This document shows positions 16,224-26,500 of a DNA stretch of 49,806 bases, piece by piece. The DNA lies in assembly GCF_019396385.1 (NCBI RefSeq), contig NZ_JAHKRN010000060.1, positions 1 to 49,806 of the forward strand, in the 5' to 3' direction. Under the pieces are notes generated by a model. That model was not told the origin of the DNA. It worked only from the letters and a program-made list of their open reading frames with translations, and searched no databases. The DNA comes from Nonomuraea harbinensis (GTDB lineage Bacteria > Actinomycetota > Actinomycetes > Streptosporangiales > Streptosporangiaceae). Positions within the stretch are counted from its first letter, which is position 1. Each line of letters opens with the position of its first letter. The position numbers and the translations under genes were made by a program.

Positions 16224-16970
16224 ATGACAGACACACCCCTGAAGATCAGTTTGGTCACCGGTGCAAACAAAGGCATCGGGTACGAGATCGCCGCGCGACT
16301 CGCCGGGCTGGGCATGACGGTCCTGCTCGCGGCCCGGGATCCGGATCGAGGCCGGGAGGCGGCCGCGACGCTGCGGGCCGCCGTCGGCGACGTTCGCCCG
16401 ATCACGCTTGACGTCACCCTCCCGGCCGCCGCCGCGGCCGCCGCCACCGAGATCGAGCGGCGGTTCGGCCGGCTCGACATCCTGATCAACAATGCCGGGA
16501 TCTCCGGGAGTCTCACCGGGCAGTCTCCCGGCGCCGTCGACCTGGACACGGTGCGGGCCGTGTTCGACACCAATGTCTTCGGCGTGATCACGGTGATCGA
16601 CGCCCTGCTGCCCCTGCTCGTACGGTCCTCCGCGCCGCGGATCGTCAACCTGTCCAGCACGGTCGGCTCGCTGGCCGCCCACGCCCCCGGCGGGCCGATG
16701 GCCCGGCTCCCCGTGGCGACCGCGTACGCACTCTCCAAGACCGCGCTCAACGCCCTGACCGTGCAGTACGCCAAGGCCCTACGCAAGGACGGCATCCTGG
16801 TCAACGCCGCCGACCCCGGCGGCTGCGACACTGACCTCACCAGGCCGACCGGCCTCCCCGTCCACCGCACCGCCACCCAGGGCGCGGCCATCGCCGTGAA
16901 ACTGGCGACCCTCGGACCCGACGGTCCCACCGGCGGCCTTTTCAACGACGCCGGTCCGGTGTCGTGGTGA
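16224..16970 (+). CDS. SDR oxidoreductase (carbonyl reductase-like)
   Basis: A 248-residue short-chain dehydrogenase. It shows VTGANKGIGYEIAARLAGLG (about residues 11-30), LINNAGISG (about 88-96), the catalytic Ser in NLSSTVGSLA, and TAYALSKTALNAL with the Tyr and Lys (about 168-180). TGANKGIG is typical of CBR1-type carbonyl reductases. ATG 16224 is the best start; a TTG six bases earlier is less likely. The gene ends in a GTGA overlap with the deazaflavin-type gene, so both are probably co-translated and controlled by the divergent LysR protein. Confidence 0.92.
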   Translation: MTDTPLKISLVTGANKGIGYEIAARLAGLGMTVLLAARDPDRGREAAATLRAAVGDVRPITLDVTLPAAAAAAATEIERRFGRLDILINNAGISGSLTGQSPGAVDLDTVRAVFDTNVFGVITVIDALLPLLVRSSAPRIVNLSSTVGSLAAHAPGGPMARLPVATAYALSKTALNALTVQYAKALRKDGILVNAADPGGCDTDLTRPTGLPVHRTATQGAAIAVKLATLGPDGPTGGLFNDAGPVSW

Positions 16971-17371
16971 GCCCGATGACGGGAAAGTACCGGCGTCCGG
17001 GGCGCTTCACCGTACACGTGCTCAATCCCCTGCTCAGCCGGCTGGGCGCGGCCGCCACGCTGGAGGTCGTACGGCGCAAGACCGGCACCCTTCAGCGGGT
17101 GCCGGTCAACGTGCTCGACCTCGCGGGCCACCGCTATCTGGTCTCCATGCGCGGCCAGGCCCACTGGGTGCGCAACCTCCGCGCCGCTGGGCGCTGCGTC
17201 CTCCGGGAACGGGGGCGACGGCGCACGTACGCAGCGGTGGAACTCTCCGGGGACGAGCGGGCATCCGTCATCACCGCCTACCTGGATCGCTGGCGGGTCC
17301 AGAGCTTCTTCACCGATCTGCCCGACCCGGCCGACCACCCGGTCTTCTGCCTCGACCCGGCCGAAACGTAG
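16967..17371 (+). CDS. Nitroreductase/deazaflavin (F420)-dependent oxidoreductase
   Basis: A 134-residue protein of the small split-barrel Ddn-like family that uses F420 or a related deazaflavin. Segments are TGTLQRVPVNVLDLAGHRYL, VSMRGQAHWVRNLRAAGRCV and LRERGRRRTYAAVEL, typical of this group. The start is the GTG overlapping the SDR stop (GTGA, 16967-16970); an ATG at 16976 or a GTG at 16964 are alternatives. Coupling to an SDR suggests joint reduction of a xenobiotic or metabolite, which is inference. Confidence 0.85.
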   Translation: MSPMTGKYRRPGRFTVHVLNPLLSRLGAAATLEVVRRKTGTLQRVPVNVLDLAGHRYLVSMRGQAHWVRNLRAAGRCVLRERGRRRTYAAVELSGDERASVITAYLDRWRVQSFFTDLPDPADHPVFCLDPAET

Positions 17372-17570
17372 CGGTCTGCGACGCCAACCTCGGCCACCAC
17401 GCCGCCTCGGGTCTGCCGGGGACTCGACCTCGGTGGTTCTCCTCTACCTCGTGAAGCGGTTGACCCTGCCCGACATCTTCACCGAGAAGGCCCGCTTCCA
17501 GGGGGCCACGGTCTCGCTCACCTCGTTTGATTCGCCCGCCTGTGACGCCGTTCCCCGCCTGCGAGCCGGG

Positions 17571-17714
17571 TCAGTCGCTCTCCACGGTGAGCAGGCCGCG
17601 CCGGAAGGCCACGGCGACGGCCGCTGCTCGGTCGTTCACGCCGAGTTTCGCGTAGATGTGCAGCACGTGGCTCTTGACCGTGGCCTCGCTGATGAACAGG
17701 ATGCGGGCGGCAGC
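17571..17714 (-). pseudogene. LuxR/NarL response-regulator C-terminal remnant
   Basis: The minus strand reads LFISEATVKSHVLHIYAKLG, then VNDRAAAVAVAFRRGLL and stop. This is the recognition half of a NarL-type DNA-binding domain. Everything upstream (receiver domain and first HTH helices) is missing; the sequence loses similarity at about 17714. The adjoining 17372-17570 has no recognisable gene. Confidence 0.7.
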
Positions 17715-17769
17715 ACAGCGCTGTGGCGGCGAGGGCGGCCCGTCCTGGGCGCCACATCCTGCACCCAAC

Positions 17770-18899
17770 AACACCTCGCGTGACTGGTACGGCCCCAAAA
17801 CGCACGCGACCACAGAGTCCTATCTACATGCTCAGCAGCGTCCGGCATTGCCAGAAGGGGCTGCGGGCGCGCTTGCCGCGGTCCGCGATTACAAGAGCAA
17901 GGCATATGACGCCCCTCCAGGCCCACGATGGTCGAGGGAAGCCCTGGCCAATGCGGTCGGCTGGCGGCTCCTGGAGGCCCTTGATACTCAGGGTGCAGAA
18001 GCAGCGACCCGGCTCCTGCACAGGATCGCCGACGAGATAGACGCCTTCCACCAGCTTGAGCTACTCGCTGACCTCGCTGCCGGGCTCCACCTCCGCCAGG
18101 ACATCGCCCCTGATCTTCTCGGTCCGCTCGCCGCCACCGCGAGTACGCTCGCCTACGCCAAGGCACGGGGCAGCGGCGGATGGCGCTCCTTCGCAGGCAA
18201 AGACGGACTAGATCTGTGGCAGCAGGCGAACTCCGCGGACCCCGCCACTGCGGCCCACAACCTGGCAGAACAGGTGGCCTTTGCCGTCACCGAGGCGTCC
18301 TACAACAGCACCATCGGTGTCAGCCAAGCCCTAGTATCGGCATTCTCCGTTCGTCCCCCGCATGCGTCACCGTCGACTGTCAGCGCCTTCTCCTGCTGGG
18401 ACGCAGCGTGCGATGTCATCACCCACCGCCTGCCGGGCCGTGCCCACCTCGGCTACGGTGCCTATCACCCGGCGCCCGAGCCAGCGACCCAGCACGACAT
18501 CGACACTGCTCTGTGCAAGCTGGCGTTGGCCACGATTGCCCTGCCTGAACGCGGCGACAAGCGCCGTGCCCTGCTCGCGGCAACGGTTCTACTTGCGGGC
18601 CGTCCCAGCCAGGCACAGGCAGCTCTGGCGCATGTCCTCTCCTTCAACCTCGGCTCCGGCCCCTGACCTGGCTCTTGACCGTCCTCCATAACCACTTGCC
18701 CGACGGTCCCTTGGATGCCGCTCTCCTCGAACAACTAGGAGCACTGTGCGGCAGTGACATGCTGTCCGTCCGTGCCGAAGCGTCCGCCATCCTGGCCGCC
18801 GCTGGGCATCAACCGCCCTCCCCTGTGGCAACGCCAGCGCATCCGACACTCACACGCGCCATCGCCACCGCTGTCTTCCAGGCCGAGGACAGCGCATGA
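17770..18899 (+). pseudogene. Unrecognised alpha-helical protein, frameshifted and probably 5'-truncated
   Basis: An open frame runs from before 17770 to a stop near 18666 (VRDYKSKAYDAPPGPRWSRE, LLHRIADEIDAFHQLELLAD). It is all-helical, HEAT- or TPR-like in appearance, but I cannot name it. After AHVLSFNLGSG the protein sense continues in another frame (PLTWLLTVLHNHLPDGPLDA...FQAEDSA) to a TGA at 18897-18899, which overlaps the next gene's ATG (ATGA). That coupling argues the two frames were one gene with a one-base slip in the GGCCCCTGACC tract. There is no good start codon, and a LuxR remnant lies immediately upstream, so the N-terminus may be lost. Confidence 0.55.
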
Positions 18900-20059
18900 A
18901 CGACGCTCGCGAGTTCGCAACCCACCTCGTCGACCACTACCTGGGCCCTCGCCTCGACGCCGCAGGCAGCCCGGCCGGGCTCCGCGAGGCCGCCATCGAC
19001 CTCGTGATCGACGCTCTTCCCGACGTCGAGACGCTGATGGGCGCGCAGTTGGACCTGCTGACCAATGGACGCCGCTCCCAGTTTCCCGACGCCTACCTCG
19101 CCCACCAGGCCGCCGTCGAAGACTCGCTGCAGCGCGCGGCCGCAGGCCTGCGTGCTGCGTTCGCCCAAGCGGGACACCTCGGCAATCCACACAACTTCGA
19201 ACGTGGTGCGGCCGTGCGGCTGCGCGACGACCCCCGGGCGGCCCTGCGTGCCGAACTCGCCCGCATTCCCCGCCCTCTGACTCGTCCCGACATGCTGCAG
19301 TGGTCACTCGATCCAGCCCCGTGGTTGAGCGAAAGCCATCAAGCGGACAAGCCTTGGCCGCCTTCGGGCTTCGCTACGGTCGCGGGCCTGCGGTCCCTAC
19401 CGGACGGCGCCATGGCGTTTGCCCGTGTGAGCAATGGCCCTCATGCTGGCTGGGTGCAGATCGGCTTGTTCGAACGGCAGCGCACTCCTGCACGCCGATA
19501 CCCGGATCAGCCCACTCGACAACTGCTGCTCGTCGTCGGGCTGGAGGCCCTCGACGGGGATCCGCCGCAGGGCACGCTGCCTGTTTCCCAGGCCCCCTGG
19601 CAGCTGTGGACCAGCCCGTGGCAACGCCTAGCACTCGGCCTTACAACCGAGTCAGCGGCCGAGCACCTCAGAACCACAGACCACGTCCTGATAGCTCTCA
19701 CTGACGCTGGCGCCACTCGCCTAACCCTGAGCGGTCTCGGCCTGCCCCCCTACGTACTCGCGCCCGCCCTCACCATCGTGGCAGCCCTCGGTCTCGAACC
19801 CACTCAGGGCATCTGCGGTTTCAGCCTCAGCGACGCCTCAGGCGAAGCACTCGTCTGCCGCCAGTGGCACGGCCACCTCGTCCACGACGGTAACTACGAA
19901 CCGCTTCTGCCTGCAGTCGAAGGAGCGGATCTACTTATCCGCCCCGACCTGTTCACCCGTCTGCACAACATGATCGACGATGCCCGCTGTCGAGCCGGCG
20001 TCAACGTCCACCACATGTCAGCAGACGAAGACGACGACACCTTCGATGACGAGCCCTGA
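18896..20059 (+). CDS. Hypothetical protein, 387 aa, function unknown
   Basis: The start ATG 18896 overlaps the stop of the preceding gene. The protein is soluble with no signal peptide. The N-terminal about 120 residues are helical (FATHLVDHYLGPRLDAAG); the rest alternates strands and helices (MAFARVSNGPHAGWVQIGLF; LLLVVGLEALDGD; ATRLTLSGLGLPPYVLAPAL). The tail is strongly acidic (SADEDDDTFDDEP). I do not recognise a family. It forms an operon with the broken helical gene and lies 770 bp upstream of Wadjet, so a defence or conflict role is possible but only by position. Confidence 0.75.
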   Translation: MNDAREFATHLVDHYLGPRLDAAGSPAGLREAAIDLVIDALPDVETLMGAQLDLLTNGRRSQFPDAYLAHQAAVEDSLQRAAAGLRAAFAQAGHLGNPHNFERGAAVRLRDDPRAALRAELARIPRPLTRPDMLQWSLDPAPWLSESHQADKPWPPSGFATVAGLRSLPDGAMAFARVSNGPHAGWVQIGLFERQRTPARRYPDQPTRQLLLVVGLEALDGDPPQGTLPVSQAPWQLWTSPWQRLALGLTTESAAEHLRTTDHVLIALTDAGATRLTLSGLGLPPYVLAPALTIVAALGLEPTQGICGFSLSDASGEALVCRQWHGHLVHDGNYEPLLPAVEGADLLIRPDLFTRLHNMIDDARCRAGVNVHHMSADEDDDTFDDEP

Positions 20060-20263
20060 ATTGGAGACATTAGGGTGGAAATACGATTTGACCGTCCAAC
20101 TCGGCGATGCCCTCGGCGCGGTCACCGACTGGACCGCTGACTCAACCACCCGGCAGCTTCTCCGTCGTATGTCCTGACATTCCAGAGCAGCGCTGCGCCT
20201 CAGCGGCGCGTGGGCGACGACCGCCAGCGGGCGGGGGCTCATCTTCTGCTCTAGCGAGCGCGC

Positions 20264-20524
20264 GTGAGCGCCACGGCCGGTCGCGCCGTCCCTGACATCG
20301 AGGGCGGCGTTCCGTCGCGCGACCGGCACGGGCGCAGCCGGGTGAACGGGCTCTTGGCGCTGACCATCGTCGCCGGGTTCGCCTCCTCGATCTTCCTTTC
20401 GCTCAGCGTCCTGCTCGACCGCTACAGCTGGCGCACCGCGCTGGTGATCCTCGCCCTGATCTGCGGGGGGCGGTGATCCTCCCTGCATGTGTTGGTCGTG
20501 CGCCGCCGCGCGGTGTCCAGCTAG
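20264..20524 (+). pseudogene. MFS transporter fragment
   Basis: Reads RVNGLLALTIVAGFASSIFL then RYSWRTALVILALICGG, and after a frame change LHVLVVRRRAV and a stop near 20522. This matches one pair of transmembrane helices of a drug-efflux type MFS permease. Both ends are missing. The interval 20060-20263 before it shows no gene. Confidence 0.55.
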
Positions 20525-20615
20525 GCAGTGGATCCGCCACCTGTCGGCGATGCCCGCGCATGGCGGCTCCGCTGTCGAAGCTGACGGCCGCCGGATTGCG
20601 ACTTGGCCGCTAATC

Positions 20616-20647
20616 ACGTCTTGCCATTCCAGCGAATGGCAAGACGT
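20616..20647. repeat. Perfect 14-bp hairpin
   Basis: ACGTCTTGCCATTC (20616-20629) and GAATGGCAAGACGT (20634-20647) around CAGC. It lies 186 bp before jetA and may be a terminator insulating Wadjet, an operator, or a relic of a mobile element. The region 20525-20832 has no other supported gene and must contain the jet promoter. Confidence 0.75.
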
Positions 20648-20832
20648 ATCCGAATGGCTACAGAAGTTACACTGACCGAATGAACTAATTTCGTCCTTCG
20701 TTGATCGTGCCGCTGCCGGGCATCTGAGACATGTACCTGTACGTCACTGCACGGAGACATTCTGTTGCACGTCATGGGTCCTTACGAGGGAGTTGGACGC
20801 AGCACCCCTGACGAACATGGAGACTTGTCGAT

Positions 20833-22368
20833 ATGACGTTCCCGTCTCAGGAGCACCAGCCGTTCGCGCACCTGAGCGCTCCCAACGCGGCCCTGTACCG
20901 GGAGGTCCTGCGCGCTTTCGCGCGCGCGAAGGAACGTTTCATCGTGCACCTGCGGCCCGAGGACGTGGCCGCCGAGTTGCGGAGGGACAACGACGACGCA
21001 CTCTCGCAGGCGCTGGACAAGCTGCGGGAGTGGGGAAACCTGCGGGCTGACGCCGACACCGGCAGGGTCACGTCCGTGGAGGACTTCCACCGCAAGCGGT
21101 TCCTGTTCCAGCTCACCCCGGCGGGGCAGGCGGCCGAGCAGGCGATCGCGTTCTACGAGGAGGCGATCGGGCAGCGCGGAGCGCTGCAGTCGGTGGCACT
21201 GGGCGACATCGCCGAGCATCTGCAGTCGCTGACGGTCCTGGCGCGGGATGCGGATCCCGACCCGGCCAGGGTCCACCTGCTGCTGCTCTCGCTGACCGAG
21301 CGGTTCTCATCGCTGGCCGACAACGCCCAGGCGTTCATGGCCTCGCTGCGTCGCGCGATCGACTTCTCCGACGGCGACGTGGAGGGGTTCGTCGCTTACA
21401 AGGAGCGGTTGATCGAGTACATCAACCGCTTCATCGCCGACCTGGCCAACTCCGGGGCGCGGATCGCCAGGCTGCTGTCGGAGCTGGAGCGGTGCGGACA
21501 TGAGGGTCTGCTGCGGCTGGCCGCGCGCCGGGAGGCGGCTGACGCGGTGCCCGACGGGGAGGACGCGGCGGAGGCGTACGGGAGGGCTGAGAGGCACGCG
21601 TTCGAGTCGTGGCTGAACCGCTGGCGCGGCCTGCAGGACTGGTTCATCTCCGCCGGAGTGGAGCGGCCGTCGCAGGCGCGGCTGCTGCGCCAGGCGGCGA
21701 TCACGGCGATCAAGCAGCTCATCGACGCGGTCGGGCTGCTCAACGAGCGGCGGTCCGGACGGTCGGATCGGTCGGCCGACTTCCGGGCCCTGGCCCGCTG
21801 GTTCGCCGAGGCTCCCGACGAGGAGGCGACGCACCGGCTGTGGCGGGCGGCGTTCGGGCTGGCCTCCGCGCGGCACCTGACGGTCACGGCGGCGACCTTG
21901 GAGGAGTGGCGGGAGGTGACGGCGGGGACCTCGTGGCAGGCGGCGCCGCCGATCAGAATCTCGCCGCAGCTCCGGCGTACCGGATCCTATGAGCGGCGCG
22001 GCAAGCCCAACCGAGTGGCCGACCGCAGCCAGGCCCGGAGGCTGCTGCTGGAGCAGGCCGAGCGGGAGGCGGCCGAGACGGCCGCGGCCCGTGCGGCGCT
22101 GCGCACCGACGGCCCGATGCTGCTCTCGGAGCTGGACGTGCTCGATCCGCGGGCGTTCCGGCTGTTCCTAGGACTGCTGGGGGACGCGCTGGCGGCCCGG
22201 CGCCCCGGGGAGACGGAGGTGAAGACAGTGACCGCTGACGGCTCTATGGAAGTCCGGCTGGCTCTCGTCCCCGACGGGGGCGAGGTGGAGATCCGCACCG
22301 AGGACGGTGTGCTCACCGGGCCGGAGCACGTGGTGGAGATCGTCGATCTGATGGCGGTGGCGCCGTGA
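20833..22368 (+). CDS. jetA: Wadjet type II JetA (TIGR02677 family, kleisin-like)
   Basis: First gene of a four-gene Wadjet operon; the 511-residue protein is the TIGR02677 component, equivalent to the MukF/MksF kleisin that bridges the SMC heads. The N-terminal winged-helix region (about residues 10-100; YREVLRAFARAKERFIVHLRPEDVAAELR) contains FHRKRFLFQLTPAGQAAE, typical of the family. The middle is helical (NAQAFMASLRRAIDFSDGDV) and the C-terminal winged helix lies at about 430-510. Start ATG 20833, stop overlapping jetB (GTGA). Wadjet complexes recognise and cleave closed circular plasmids. There is no obvious truncation. Confidence 0.92.
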   Translation: MTFPSQEHQPFAHLSAPNAALYREVLRAFARAKERFIVHLRPEDVAAELRRDNDDALSQALDKLREWGNLRADADTGRVTSVEDFHRKRFLFQLTPAGQAAEQAIAFYEEAIGQRGALQSVALGDIAEHLQSLTVLARDADPDPARVHLLLLSLTERFSSLADNAQAFMASLRRAIDFSDGDVEGFVAYKERLIEYINRFIADLANSGARIARLLSELERCGHEGLLRLAARREAADAVPDGEDAAEAYGRAERHAFESWLNRWRGLQDWFISAGVERPSQARLLRQAAITAIKQLIDAVGLLNERRSGRSDRSADFRALARWFAEAPDEEATHRLWRAAFGLASARHLTVTAATLEEWREVTAGTSWQAAPPIRISPQLRRTGSYERRGKPNRVADRSQARRLLLEQAEREAAETAAARAALRTDGPMLLSELDVLDPRAFRLFLGLLGDALAARRPGETEVKTVTADGSMEVRLALVPDGGEVEIRTEDGVLTGPEHVVEIVDLMAVAP

Positions 22369-23516
22369 CCCCGGAGGAGGAGCGGGCTCAGCGGCGGGCG
22401 GCGCTGCGCGCGCTGCTGGCCAGGCCCCTGCTGACGGCCGAGCGCGACGCCGAGGCGCTGGTGCTGGTCCGCCGCCATCTGACCGAGTTGCGTAGCTGGC
22501 TGACGCGCGAGACCGGCTGGCGGCTGCTGGTGGACGCGGGGGCGGCCCGGCTGTTCAAGACCGCCTCCGACCCTCGGGACGGGACGCACCCGGCGCGGGG
22601 CAAGGCGGGAGAACCGTACGGCCGACGCCGCTACGTACTGCTCTGCCTGGCACTGGCCATGCTGGAGCGGGCCGACGCGCAGACCACGCTGGGCCGGCTG
22701 GCCGAGGAGGTGCTGGCTGCCGCGGCCGAGCCGGAGCTGGACTTCGTCTTCACCCTGGACAGCCGGGCCGAGCGGGCCGACCTGGTGGCGGTGGTGCGCA
22801 TGCTGCTCGACTGGGGCGTGCTGCGCAGGGTCGCGGGCGACGAGGAAGCGTACCTGAGCGCCACCGGCGACGTGCTGTACGACGTGCGCAGGCCGGTGCT
22901 GGCCGCGCTGCTCACCGGCACGCGGGGGCCCTCCACGATCACCGCGGACTCGTTCGAGGAACGGCTGGCCGAGCTGATCGCGGAGCCGGTCGCCGACACC
23001 GACGACCTGCGTAACCAGGCGCTGCGGCGCGGGCTGACCCGCAAGCTGCTGGAGGATCCGGTGATCTACTACGCCGACCTGGACGAGGCCGAGCGCGCCT
23101 ACCTGGCCTCGCAGCGGCACGCCGTCGTCCGGCGGATCGAGGAGGCGACCGGGCTGGTGGCCGAAGTACGCGCGGAGGGCATCGCGATGGTGGACCCCGA
23201 CGACGAGCTGACCGACGTTCGCATGCCCGAGCAGCGTACCGACGGGCATGTGACGCTGCTGGTCGCCGAGCACCTGGCCACCCGCGGGGAGGTGCCGCTG
23301 GAGGAGCTGAGGGCGTTCGTCCAGGAGACCGCCCGCGCGCACGCCTCCTTCTGGCGCAGGGGCGTGACCGAGCCGGGCGCCGAGGACGGGCTGCTGTCGA
23401 CGGCGCTGGCCAAGCTCACCGCGCTGCGGCTGGTCCGCCTGGAGGAGGGGTCGGCCGTGGGACTTCCCGCCATCGCCCGTTACGCACTGGACGAACCCGT
23501 CATCAAAGGACAGTGA
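22365..23516 (+). CDS. jetB: Wadjet type II JetB (TIGR02678 family, KITE-like)
   Basis: A 383-residue protein of the TIGR02678 family, the KITE/MukE-like subunit that binds the kleisin. It starts at GTG 22365, overlapping jetA by 4 bp. The segment TGWRLLVDAGAARLFKTASD (about residues 45-70) and GRRRYVLLCLALAMLERADA are family-typical, followed by winged-helix repeats and a C-terminal HVTLLVAEHLATRGEVPLEE wHTH. It ends on the jetC start. Confidence 0.92.
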   Translation: MTPEEERAQRRAALRALLARPLLTAERDAEALVLVRRHLTELRSWLTRETGWRLLVDAGAARLFKTASDPRDGTHPARGKAGEPYGRRRYVLLCLALAMLERADAQTTLGRLAEEVLAAAAEPELDFVFTLDSRAERADLVAVVRMLLDWGVLRRVAGDEEAYLSATGDVLYDVRRPVLAALLTGTRGPSTITADSFEERLAELIAEPVADTDDLRNQALRRGLTRKLLEDPVIYYADLDEAERAYLASQRHAVVRRIEEATGLVAEVRAEGIAMVDPDDELTDVRMPEQRTDGHVTLLVAEHLATRGEVPLEELRAFVQETARAHASFWRRGVTEPGAEDGLLSTALAKLTALRLVRLEEGSAVGLPAIARYALDEPVIKGQ

Positions 23517-26500
23517 TGCTGCCTTCCCCGACCTCCGAGCGCTGGAAGCCGCTGCGTGCCGGACTCGTGGACCTCTTCTACTACGACGTGGAGGAGTTCC
23601 ACTTCCACGACGGCCGGCTCCTGCTGCGCGGCAACAACGGCACCGGCAAGTCCAAGGTGCTGGCCCTGACGCTGCCGTTCCTGCTCGACGGCGAGCTCGC
23701 TCCGCACCGGGTCGAGCCCGACGGCGACCGGCAGAAGCGGATGGAGTGGAACCTGCTGCTGGGCGGAAGGCACCCGCATCCCGAGCGGCTGGGCTACGCG
23801 TGGATGGAGTTCGGCCGCCGGGGTGCCGACGGCACCGAGGAGTTCCGGACGATCGGCTGCGGGTTGAAGGCGGTCAAGGACCGCGGCATCGTCCGGCACT
23901 GGTTCTTCCTCACCCCGCGGCGCGTCGGCGCGGAGCTCCACCTGCTCTCTCCCACCGGAGTGGTGTTCACCAGGGAGAAGCTGCGCGAAGCCGTCGAGGG
24001 CCACGGCATGGTCTACGACCGGGCCTCCGACTATCGCAGGGCCGTGGACGAGGCGCTGTTCGGGCTCGGCGAGCACCGGTACGAGGCGCTGGTGAACCTC
24101 CTCATCCAGTTGCGCCAGCCGCAGTTGTCGAAGAAACCGGACGAGAAGCTGCTTTCGCGCGCCCTCACCGAGGCGCTGCCGCCGCTCAGCCCCGCGCTGA
24201 TCGCCACGGTCGCCGACGCGTTCCGCGGCCTGGACGAGGAGCGCGACGCGCTGCGCGGGCTGCAGGAGGCGCACCGGGCCGCGGGCGACTTCCTCGTCCA
24301 TTACCGCAGGTACGCGGCGATCGCGGCCAAGCGCAAGGCCGCCGTCCTGCGTGTGGCGCACAGCCGCTACGAGCACCTGGGGCGTAACCTGAGCGAGGCC
24401 GAGGGCCGCCACGCGGCGGCCGAGGCGGAGCTGGCCGCCGCCCAAGACCTGCTGGAGGAGCTGGAGAAGCGGCGCAACCTGCTGGAAGCCCGCAGGGAGG
24501 CGCTGCGGCAGAGCCCCGAGATGCGTGACGCCGAACGGCTCAAGCAGACCGGCGAGGAGGCCCGGCGGCGGGCCGATGACGCGCAGCGCTACGAGCGGGA
24601 ACGCGAGCGCCTGGCCGGGGAGACCCGGCGCCGCGGGCAACGGGCCGAGGCCGCCCGTGGCAAGGCCGGCGCGGCGGGCCGCGACCTCGACGAGACCAGG
24701 CAGGCGGCCGTCAAGGCCGCCCGCGCGGCACGGTGCGAGCGCGATCATCTCGCCGTCGCGAACTGGCAGGACCTCCCGGAGCGGCCCGAGCAGCCGCGGC
24801 GCGCGGCCGAGGCCCTCGCCGAACGCCAGGAGCGGGCGATCGGCGAGCTGGAACGGCTGATCGGCGCCGTGGAGGCGACCCGAACCCGGCTGACGGCGGC
24901 ACGCTCCGAGGTGGACCGGCTGACCGGGGAGCAGCAGGCCGCCGCCCAGCGGATCGGCGACGCGGAGCGGGCGGCGGGCACGGCGGGCGCCGCGCTGATC
25001 CAGGACTACACCCTCTACCTGGCCGAGCTGAGCGAGTTGCGGCTGGACGACCCCGACGACGTGCTCGCCGCGCTGGAGACCTGGGCGGTCTCGGCCGAGG
25101 GCCCCAACCCGGCCGCGGCCGCCGTGAACGAGGCGGGCAGGGCGGCCACCGACGCCCTGGGCCGGTTGGGAGCCGAGCTGGACGCCGAACTGCGCGCGGC
25201 CGGGCAGACCGCTACGAGCCTGGCGGAGGAGATCGCGCGGCTGGAGGCCGGCGAGCACGACGCGCCCCCAGCCCCGCACACCCGCGACCTCGCCGCCCGC
25301 CTCGGCCGTCCCGGCGCCCCGCTGTGGAAGGTGGTCGACTTCGCCGACGAGGTGCCCGCCGATCATCGGGCCGGGCTGGAGGCCGCGCTGGAGGCCGCGG
25401 GCATCCTGGACTCCTGGGTACGGCCGGACGGGTCGCTGCTCGCCGCGGACGACAGCGTCATCGTGGCCGCCCCGCCCTCGGCCGGACCGTCCTGCTCGGC
25501 CGTGCTGCGTCCGGCCGTGGACCGCGCCGATCCCCAGGCCGCGGCGCTGTCCGACGCCGCCGTCCAGACCGTCCTCGAAGGCATCGGGCTCGGAGCCGGC
25601 GACGGGGCATGGGTGGCCGTGGACGGCCGGTGGGCCAATGGCGTGCTGGCCGGATCTTGGCGCAAGGACGAGGCCCATCACATCGGCGAGGGCGCCAGAG
25701 AGGCTGCCCGGCGTGCCCGGCTGGCGGCCCTGCGCGCCGAGCTGGACCAGGTCAAGCGGCGGATCGACGGCCTGCGCGCCGATCTCGCCGCGCTCGGCGC
25801 GCGGCGGGACAGGCTCGCCGCCGAACATCGGGCGCTGCCGCCGGATCTGCCGCTGCGCGAGGCGTACGTCAAGCTCGCCGCCGAACACGAACGGCGCCGC
25901 CACCTGGACTCCGACCACGCCGCCGCGGCCCAGGTGCTGCGGGAGCGGCAGGACGAAGTGCGGGCCGCGGCCGATCGGGCCGGGGAGTTCGCCGCCGACG
26001 TCGGCCTGCCCGCCGAGCCTGCCGCGCTCGGCGAGGTCAAGGCCGCGATCGCCGACTACCGGCTGGCGCTGGCCCGGTTGTGGCCCGCGGCGCAGGCGTT
26101 CCGGAACGCGCAGGAGGCGGTCGCGGAGGCCGAGGAGGATCTCGGCCGTACCCTGCAGCAGCTTGAGGCCGCCGCCGAGCTGGCGGCGACGGCGCGGGCC
26201 GAGGCCGACGCCGCCGCCGAGACGTACCGGGCGCTGGCCGAGACCGCCGGTGCCGCCGTCGACGAGCTGTTCCGGCGGCTCAACCAGGTGGAGCAGGAAC
26301 TGCGCGAGCGCGAGAGCACCGAGCGGGCCGTCCGCCGCCGCGAGCAGGGCGCCCTGCAGGAACGCGGCAAGGCCCAGGGCGAGCTCGGCAACCTGCGCGA
26401 GCAGATCCAGGAGGCGTCCGGGACGCGCGAGGCCGCCGTGGGCGAGTTCCGGGCGTTCGCCGCCACGGGCCTGTTGAACGTCGCGCTCGCCGACCTGGAG

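Noticed and set aside
17433..17570. Possible membrane-protein fragment (VVLLYLVKRLTLPDIF...)
   Set aside because: Short, no recognised family and no start; it may be noise between two truncated genes.
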